Assembly (NCBI RefSeq): GCF_032854445.1
Contig: NC_088299.1
Location: 15,247,608 to 15,311,607 of the forward strand
Source: Liolophura sinensis
Lineage: Eukaryota > Mollusca > Polyplacophora > Chitonida > Chitonidae
Reading direction: 5' to 3'
DNA length: 64,000 nucleotides
The number at the start of each line of letters is the position of its first letter. Position 1 is the first letter of the stretch. Shown here one piece after another: positions 57,356 to 64,000 of this stretch. A program made the translations under genes and the position numbers. The notes beneath the pieces are model-generated. The model was not told the origin of the DNA and did no database searches. It saw only the letters and a list, made by a program, of their open reading frames with translations.

Positions 57356-57915
57356 AGGTGTCATTGACATGGACTTGGCACATATGTCTGACAGAGATGG
57401 TTTGATGTACAGGTGTGATGAACATGTATTTGGCACATATGTGGGGCAGATATGGTTTGAGGTACAGGTGTGATGGAAATGTATTTGGCACATATGTGGG
57501 ACAGACTTGGATTGACAAACAGTAGAGATGGACATGTACTTGGCACATATGTGGGAGAGGCATGGTTTGATGTATAGGTGTAATGGACATGTGCTTTACA
57601 CATATGTGGGAAAGACATGGTTTGACACACAATAGAGATGGACATGTACTTGGGAGATATGTTGGACAGGCATGGTTCGACGTACAGGTGTGATGGACAT
57701 GTGCTTGGCACGTATGAGGGACAGACATGGTTTGACCTACAGGTGTGATGGACATGTACTTGGGAGATATGTTGTACAGGCATGGTTCAACGTACAGCTG
57801 TGATGGACATGTACTTGGCACACATGTGGCACACACATGGTCTGACGTACATGTGTGATGGACATGTACTTGGGACATATATGGGACAGACAAGGTTTGA
57901 CACACAGGAGACATG
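57356..57915. repeat. 55-bp satellite, third block, unit B
   Basis: About ten monomers, less than half of the A block. The 330-bp duplication seen in A is missing. Confidence 0.95.
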
Positions 57916-58238
57916 AAAATGTAATTACTACACAAGTAAGAAATACTTCTACTCATTCAGATGGTATGAAGATATCGAACTATATTTGTGTATTCTTGGG
58001 TTTTTACCTCGTTCTTTACAAGTTTTCAGTCATATGAACACGAGGTGTCATTCGGTGTGCGTGTATATACAGTGCCTTCTTTTTTCAGGTCGAGCCCATA
58101 CCCTTTAAGTTCCGAGGTTAATTCTGGATGTTTTGACTTCGAGGCGGACGCTTTAAACACTAGGGGATGAAAATGACTGACCTAAGAACTGTACATGCTT
58201 CATATCTCGCCTGGTCACCACAGCACTCAGTATATAGA

Positions 58239-58410
58239 GTGAGATGGGTGGATGTTGGATTCATTGTGGGAGTTGGGTGGGTGGGGAAGACAATATGGCG
58301 AGTGAGCTGGATGAATATTAAATTTTTTATGGAGGTGGGTAGGTGGAGGCGTCAATATGGCGAGTGAGCTGGATGGATGGTGAATTCATTATAAAGGTGA
58401 GTAGGTGGAG
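58239..58410. repeat. Three-unit tandem repeat of about 62 bp, unit B
   Basis: Counterpart of 28,769-28,950. The stretch 57,916-58,238 before it shows no feature. Confidence 0.78.
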
Positions 58411-59695
58411 AAGGAACTAATGGACATGTTAGGTACCTGCCCATAATTATAATAAAACGTAATCTCTTTTACTTTCAATAGCCTGAGGGTTTTAAATGTT
58501 CATCTTGTGTTTTTCCCAAGTAGAAAGTCCCTGTGAAAACTGAAAGATCGTTCAAAACTTAAATCGCCTCATCCTGGATTTGATGTGTAAACAGTTTATC
58601 CAATGAAAGTGGCGTTGTTTTTTCTTCTGTTAGTGTAATTTCCACTCATACCGTAAAATGATCGAAGTGTATTTTTATGAATTTCTAGCTTACCTGTATG
58701 GGTTTAAGGGAATGAAACCTCCAACCACCGAGTCTGTGTAACAAATCTCACCAAACATGCCCACAGAATGCCACAAGCGTGGTGATGCTTTCATTTCACC
58801 CCGGACTGTTCAGTGGTCAAAAATGTATCGATCGAAAGTGGCTATCAGCTCAAGGGACAAAACTCTGCTCAGACGTTAGCAGCTTAGTGTCCATCGGTTG
58901 TCTTCGGTTGTCTGTGAACTCCTGGTTAGGCGGCGAGAAACTCATGTTTGTTGTTGCTTAACTTTTGAAACTCACTTCCTTTCAGGAAGAAAGGTTAACT
59001 TTTGCTATTTATATAAGAAAGATAACTTTATCTGAATGCTAGCAAATGTAGACCTACGGTGATTTATTGTTAACAAACCACGACATCCCGACTATAGGAA
59101 CACAGGCTTGCAGTACTGATTTATATATTACTTATGTTGGAACATTTTCAGAACATATTCTTAACTAAAAAGGGTTAAAATATTTATAACGCTTACTCTT
59201 TAAAATTGAATAATAAATCATATAGTTCTCAGTTAAACGAAAGAAACTTTATTTGGTTAAAAGGATCACCTAAAACAATATTATTTGGGGAGAAAATGAC
59301 GTCTTTCACCGTATATATTGTTTAGATCTGTTTTCAATAATTTTATCAGTTATTTGAAATTGTGGTTACAAATCTGTTTCATCATCCAAGTATAATCTAT
59401 CCAATTAAAAAAATAACCGTGTGAATACACCGACATCTATATTTTGTGGGAGTCGTATTTTATACGCCTATAGCGCGGGCGTAACGGAATCGCTCTCTGT
59501 GCAACAGATAACCAGTACAATCAATAAAATACATTGTTCCTAGAATCCACAGATTTTGGACTATGTGACACTGCACCCGTAAATCCAGAGTTGTAAGCAG
59601 TCTGTGCTATCAGTTTCCTTGGCCTGCTGTGAGCGAATTACGCCCTGTTTAGACTCTGCATATCTGTCAACAAACACTTTCGGTATCTTTAATAG
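58411..59695. other. AT-rich spacer, unit B
   Basis: Counterpart of 28,951-30,229, very similar. No coding feature is supported. Confidence 0.55.
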
Positions 59696-59707
59696 CGAAT
59701 ATATGAA

Positions 59708-59983
59708 TTTATTTATTTATTTATTTTTTTTGATTGGTGTTTTACGCCGTACTCAAGAATATTTCACTTTTACGACGGCGGCCAGCATTATGGTGGGAGG
59801 AAACGGGGCAGAGCCAGGGGAAACCCACGACCATCTGCAGGTTGCGGCCAGACCTTCCCAATTACGACCAAAGAGGAAGCCAGCATGAGCTGGACTTGAA
59901 CTCACAGAGAGCGCATTGGTGAGAGATTCCTGGGTCATTACGCTGTGCTAGCGTGCTAAAAAAACTGAGCCACGGAGGCCCAT
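59708..59983 (-). mobile_element. tRNA-derived SINE, main family, unit B
   Basis: Counterpart of 30,242-30,514. The right target duplication has decayed (CGAATATATAAA). Confidence 0.9.
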
Positions 59984-60992
59984 CGAATATATAAAGCAGC
60001 TTCTGGAGTTTTTGGGCTGTTTGATCAGTCACGTGATGTAACAGATATTCTGAATTTTATCCATATGCTTAAATCATTTTTTTCCCTAATCAGCTAATGA
60101 TCTTTGAATGAAATTTCATTGCAAGTTTTAGCTGGATCGCCGCACCCATATTGTATTGTACCACTGTTTAAATAGCCAAAGTGCACATATACGGCCGCTG
60201 TATTCCTGGGTCGGGTCGTCGCCTCCGGAGGAGTTGTATTGGTGATTTTGACCCCTATAAAACGTTTACAAAATTACAATAGGATTGCTATACAACTAGA
60301 TTCGTGCTTATTTCTGAAACAAACGGAAATAAAAACAAGCACCACTAGGCTAATCCTGCCATTCGACTGTCGCTGGATTTTATGCCTGAGTTTTGTAGCG
60401 GTGGCTTCTAAGATGAAAGCAGTGCTGACTTAGTTATCGCGGACGCCAGAGAAAGCACCTCCGCTTGAACACTGCTTTTGAGTAATTTTACTGTATTTTA
60501 GAAAACAGAAAATAACCATTCTTTGTATGCTAGAATTACTAAGGCGTAAAATATAAATTCTTAAATTGTTAAAAACTCAGAGAAAAATTGTATCTCGAGA
60601 TTTAATTAATTTTAAGCGTTGTCGGGTGAGATGCCGTCTTCTCACTTCCATAAAAATTTCGGCATCCCAAATGAATATTGCACTGACTCTGACCTTTGTT
60701 GTTTAGAAACTGCTGAGGAAACACTAAAATAGGCGACAAAAAATACCATTTGGAAAGATGAATGCGGTTTGGGCTCAGCCGGCACAATTGAAGCCCAAAA
60801 GACAATTAAAGCATTGTGGAGTAATTTCCACAAAGAACCTGGCAACGGCTGGATCATGTCTGGAGTGATGCCCGATGTTGGCTTCTCATGCCGCCTATTA
60901 GGACGATATTGACTTTGACTGCTTTCTGTTTTATACGGCTTGGGAGCTATCCTTTCTGTTGTTGTCCACTCTCTATCGTTGTCTAATTTTGC
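59984..60992. other. Spacer and unit-B-specific junction filler
   Basis: 59,984-60,735 matches unit A. 60,736-61,108 replaces the 44-bp minisatellite segment of A with unrelated sequence. No gene is recognised. Confidence 0.55.
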
Positions 60993-61243
60993 CTAAACTG
61001 TTTGTCCTGGTTTAAGTTCTAGAAGATTTTGGCCACCATGTTGAAAATTGAAGTATCGCTCACTGCACGATTTTGTTTTCCTGTCTCTCTCTCTCATCCT
61101 CTCAAAATAAAGATATCGTAAAAATTTCTCACAACGCCCTACTGATGCCAGACATTCTATTTCAATTTGGGTGCGTAACCCTTTTCCCTGTCTAGAAATG
61201 TCTTTGGCGCGTACACAATGGGTTTCTACCCCGATCCTTAAAA
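60993..61243 (-). other. Cysteine-containing exon-like ORF at the B/C junction
   Basis: Phase-1 frame after TTATTGCAG, 82 codons, beginning LRIGVETHCVRAK and continuing past FLRYL into filler-derived sequence with one more cysteine (KSCSERYF). The first 43 codons are shared with 31,682-31,821; five residues differ. Coding status is unproven. Confidence 0.3.
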
Positions 61244-61727
61244 CTGCAATAAGACACGACCAAGTCCACATAGAAATGTATGTGTACTAACCATTGTTGT
61301 CAGTTTCATATCGTAGACAGCTAAACAGGGCTTAAGCAAATCGGACAAATTTGGGAGATTTTAGCCAAGGTAATTAACCGTTCTCAAAAGGTATCTTAAT
61401 TCAGTCAGGTCAGTAGGTGGATTAATATTTCCACCACTATGCAAATATTTAAGTCGCCGTGAAAATATTCCAATCGCAGTGGAAATATTCTTGCCATGAA
61501 AAACATTTTCCTTTTAAGAATGTTTTTCTGTGTAAGTATGATTTTTCTCGTAAAAAGTTATTCCTTGTGTGAAAAAATTACCGTGATTATGTAAACTGAC
61601 TAGCTACATTTACTGATAAACAGCCTGATAAGCCGCCTTACTAGCAACTACATGTATATATAGAAAACATCCCAAAAATTCAATTCAATTATTAGTCATT
61701 TCTCCATTTTTATAGGCTGGAATTTAG

Positions 61728-62036
61728 CTACTTGTTTACAACATGTAAACGCTGTATTTTAAATGTAAGTAGGCCAAGTATGGTTTTTATATCTTGTCTA
61801 CAGTCTTGTTTATATTTGGTTTTGGAGCCATGGAATAAAGGATGGCGGCTGTGTGGGACTTTTGGCCTTGTTGTTATATGTAACCGCGTACGCAACCTAA
61901 CAATACCTAAATGATCTCCCACCTTATTCAACACACTGAGATCTGCCTTATCGGTCGATTGAATAAAATCTATAACATGGAGGTAGTACATTCGAAGCAC
62001 GTTAGTCGGATAATTGTTTAAAAATTGAAACTCCAC
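61728..62036 (-). other. Small ORF conserved in three units (unit C copy, 102 aa)
   Basis: Counterpart of 473-757 and 32,306-32,611. Unrecognised. Confidence 0.25.
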
Positions 62037-62481
62037 AGTATGATCGAGTTCGTTAAATACAGCTTATGGGCAAAATTACAGCTTTCAGCTATGCCTCATC
62101 GTGTAGTAAGGCTCCAAACTTTCAACTTTCAGGCCGAATTTTCCAGGTGACAGTGTGTTTGTTTACGAACAACCAGTCCTCGACAGCTACCGATGAAAGA
62201 TTTGGGTCCATTAAGATGCACTTAAAACTTAAATTGTCGAGCAGGCCCTCAAAGTTATTCTTGAGCACGTGAGTAAATAAAATCAGTGCAGTAAGCTGAG
62301 TAACAAGGACCTGTTAGTGTCACTAGCTTTAACTCACCACTGGTATCCAGAACTTGTAAAATCTGGACTTTCAACAGACAGTCCTCTTGAGCGACTGACT
62401 TTGCGCACCGCCCATTCCTGCACGGTGACACTACTGATAAAGTGTATGATCTGTGGCTTCACCCCTAGACTTATAGAAATA

Positions 62482-63994
62482 CACTCTGTCAAAAAAGAGA
62501 CGCAACCCATGTCCTCGGATATCAAAAATTCGTTCGAATAAAGTTATTGCTTCCAAACTAAATTTTAGCCAAATGTAATGAAATTATACACGTTTTTAAT
62601 GAAGATTACCATCCAAACAACTGCCTTTTCTCTCCTAAGTGTATTTTATTGCTTATTACGTCACAACGCATAGACTGACCCTGTTGACGTCGCACACAGA
62701 ACCATTCACATGCAAATCATGTCAGTGGCAGTTATAGTGTGGGGGTGTATAAAAGCCCATGTGCTTTCGTATTTTATTCATTCATTCGTCGACGAAAGGC
62801 AGTCGGTAAAATGCCGCGACTGAGTGCTGCCGACCGAAATAGCGCCATTGGTCGTCTTCAAGCCGGAGAAAATTTTGGTACTATTGCACGACACCGAAAT
62901 GATCACAAAACAACGATATCCCGACTTTGGAGCCGTTACAACAACTTTAATTCAACCAACGATCGCCCGAGAAGTGGAAGGCCAAGAATCACGACCCCAC
63001 TTCAAGATCGGTACATCCGGGTCCTTCACCTGCGTAATCGGCATGCCCTACCAACCGTGACTGCCACACAAATACCAGGTTTGAGGAGAGTGTCGGCTCA
63101 AACGATTAGGAACCGTCTGAAGGAAGCGGGTTTACGTGCGTGTAGACCAGTTGTTGGACCTGTACTACGCCCCTTACATCGACGCCTACGACTCAGGTGG
63201 TGCAACAACGTAAGGATATGGACTTTACAAAACTGGAGGCGTATCTGGTTTTCTGATGAATCCCGTTTTCTTTTGACACGTCACGACGGAAGACAGCGTG
63301 TGTATAGGAGACGTCATGAGCGCTTTGCGCCCATCTACGTCCGCCAGGTGGACAGATTTAGCGGAGGCAATGTTATGGTTTGGGGAGCCATCTCGTACAA
63401 CCAGAAATCAGGCTTGATGATTGTTCCAGGGAACCTGACAGCCCAACGTTACATCAACCACGTGTTACAGCCTCATCTTCTCCCGATTATTGACCGACAG
63501 ACACAGCTTTTTCAACAGGACAACGTCAGGCCTCTACTGCACGTGCAAAAATGAACTTTCTGCAGGATTCCAACGTCAATGTCTTGCCGTGACCCTCTAA
63601 ATCACCAGACCTCAACACTATCGAACACCTGTGGGATACTCTAGATCGACACTTGCGTCAACGTCAGCCACCGCCACAGACGCTTCAACAGATCGCCGTT
63701 GCGTTACAGGAGGAGTGGAGGGCCATTCCCCAGGAGAGAATCCGGCGTCTTATCCGTTCTTGTCCAAGGAGATGCCGTGCAGTGATTGCAGCTCGTGGTG
63801 GTCATACGAGATACTGAGGAAGACGCCCCCTGGTGAGCAACTGGTGTCTGTGAGATGACTTTTGAAAAGACAGTTTTAAACATGACCATCTTGATTATTA
63901 TTCTGCCAAATTTCTGACTTTTGTCTTCAATAAGAAAAACTAAATATTAAAATCTCTAAAATACGGGGGTTTGCGTTTCTTTTTTGACAGAGTT
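62482..63994 (+). mobile_element. Tc1/mariner element with TA target duplication
   Basis: Terminal inverted repeats of about 27 bp (CACTCTGTCAAAAAAGAGAC at the left, its near complement at the right end). TA at 62,480-62,481 and 63,995-63,996. Units A and B show the uninserted site (AAATATAAC), so the element entered unit C after the units separated. Length 1,513 bp. Confidence 0.95.
62811..63817 (+). pseudogene. Tc1-like DD34E transposase, broken
   Basis: The start ATG follows the 5' region. An N-terminal paired-type helix-turn-helix (about 10-45), the GRPR hinge (56-59), a second DNA-binding part, and the catalytic SDES (Asp149) and QQDN (Asp237) are in frame to 247 aa. A one-base loss after QDNVRP shifts the frame. 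The rest continues in another frame with STARAKMNFLQD, an in-frame TGA where this family has tryptophan, then PSKSPDLNTIEHLWD (catalytic Glu) and the end GGHTRY. The protein cannot be made intact, but the ends could still be moved by an active relative. Confidence 0.93.
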
Positions 63995-64000
63995 TATAAC

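Larger units (their letters stand above)
31858..61279. repeat. Segmental duplication unit B (about 29.4 kb)
   Basis: Second copy of the unit, colinear with unit A. Differences from A: shorter 58-bp and 76-bp arrays, a longer 60-bp VNTR, a SINE at 39,183, an extra 108 bp at 47,161-47,268, a fuller transposon at 52,893-57,355, and an unrelated 375-bp filler before the next unit. Confidence 0.93.
61280..64000. repeat. Segmental duplication unit C (first 1.2 kb, then Tc1 insertion)
   Basis: From 61,280 to 62,481 this matches positions 1-1,130 of A and 31,858-33,050 of B. It lacks the A-specific insertion at 1,131-1,423. The match stops exactly at the TA target of the Tc1 element and resumes for the last few bases of the window after the element. 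Confidence 0.92.

Overview
The window is animal nuclear DNA, AT-rich, with split genes, phase-1 introns, tRNA-derived SINEs, minisatellites and class II transposons. The SINE tails (a domain ending in AAATAAATAAAT), the GTGA-headed interspersed elements and the His-Me nuclease transposon point to a lophotrochozoan, most likely a mollusc. This placement is inference from remembered repeat families, not from a search.

Large-scale layout: one unit of about 30 kb is present two and a bit times head to tail. Unit A spans 1-31,857, unit B 31,858-61,279, and a truncated unit C starts at 61,280. Aligned by eye, non-repetitive parts differ by only a few percent. The units differ in array lengths, in several deletions and in dated mobile-element insertions. 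A real tandem segmental duplication and an assembly that placed two diverged haplotypes in series would look alike from sequence alone.

Genes: the recognisable host genes lie on the minus strand and encode Ly6/uPAR (LU, three-finger) domain proteins. LU gene 1 can be assembled completely in both units: a signal-peptide exon, an LU exon with five cysteines, and a last exon with five cysteines plus a hydrophobic GPI-type tail. All introns are phase 1, and the products are 172 aa (A) and 173 aa (B). LU gene 2 is represented by an exon that is open in B and frameshifted in A, followed by a candidate last exon. A possible third LU gene is seen only as one last-exon candidate. Another cysteine-containing exon-like ORF lies at the unit junctions. 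Two further exon-like ORFs on the same strand are unrecognised. The introns and intergenic parts hold minisatellites of 58, 60, 58, 76 and 44 bp and a large 55-bp satellite.

Mobile DNA: in each unit the 55-bp satellite is interrupted by a composite element. It has long direct repeats of about 612 bp, a plus-strand Mutator-like transposase gene, and a convergent minus-strand gene for an I-PpoI-like His-Me finger (zinc-binding-loop) endonuclease. Unit A keeps an intact nuclease but only the 3' end of the transposase. Unit B keeps most of a decayed transposase but a broken nuclease. Also present are SINEs with target-site duplications, a 134-144 bp foldback MITE that abuts an LU exon, and a nearly complete Tc1/mariner element with a broken transposase in unit C.

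Most long open frames in the satellites follow from repeats that lack stop codons and are not annotated as genes.
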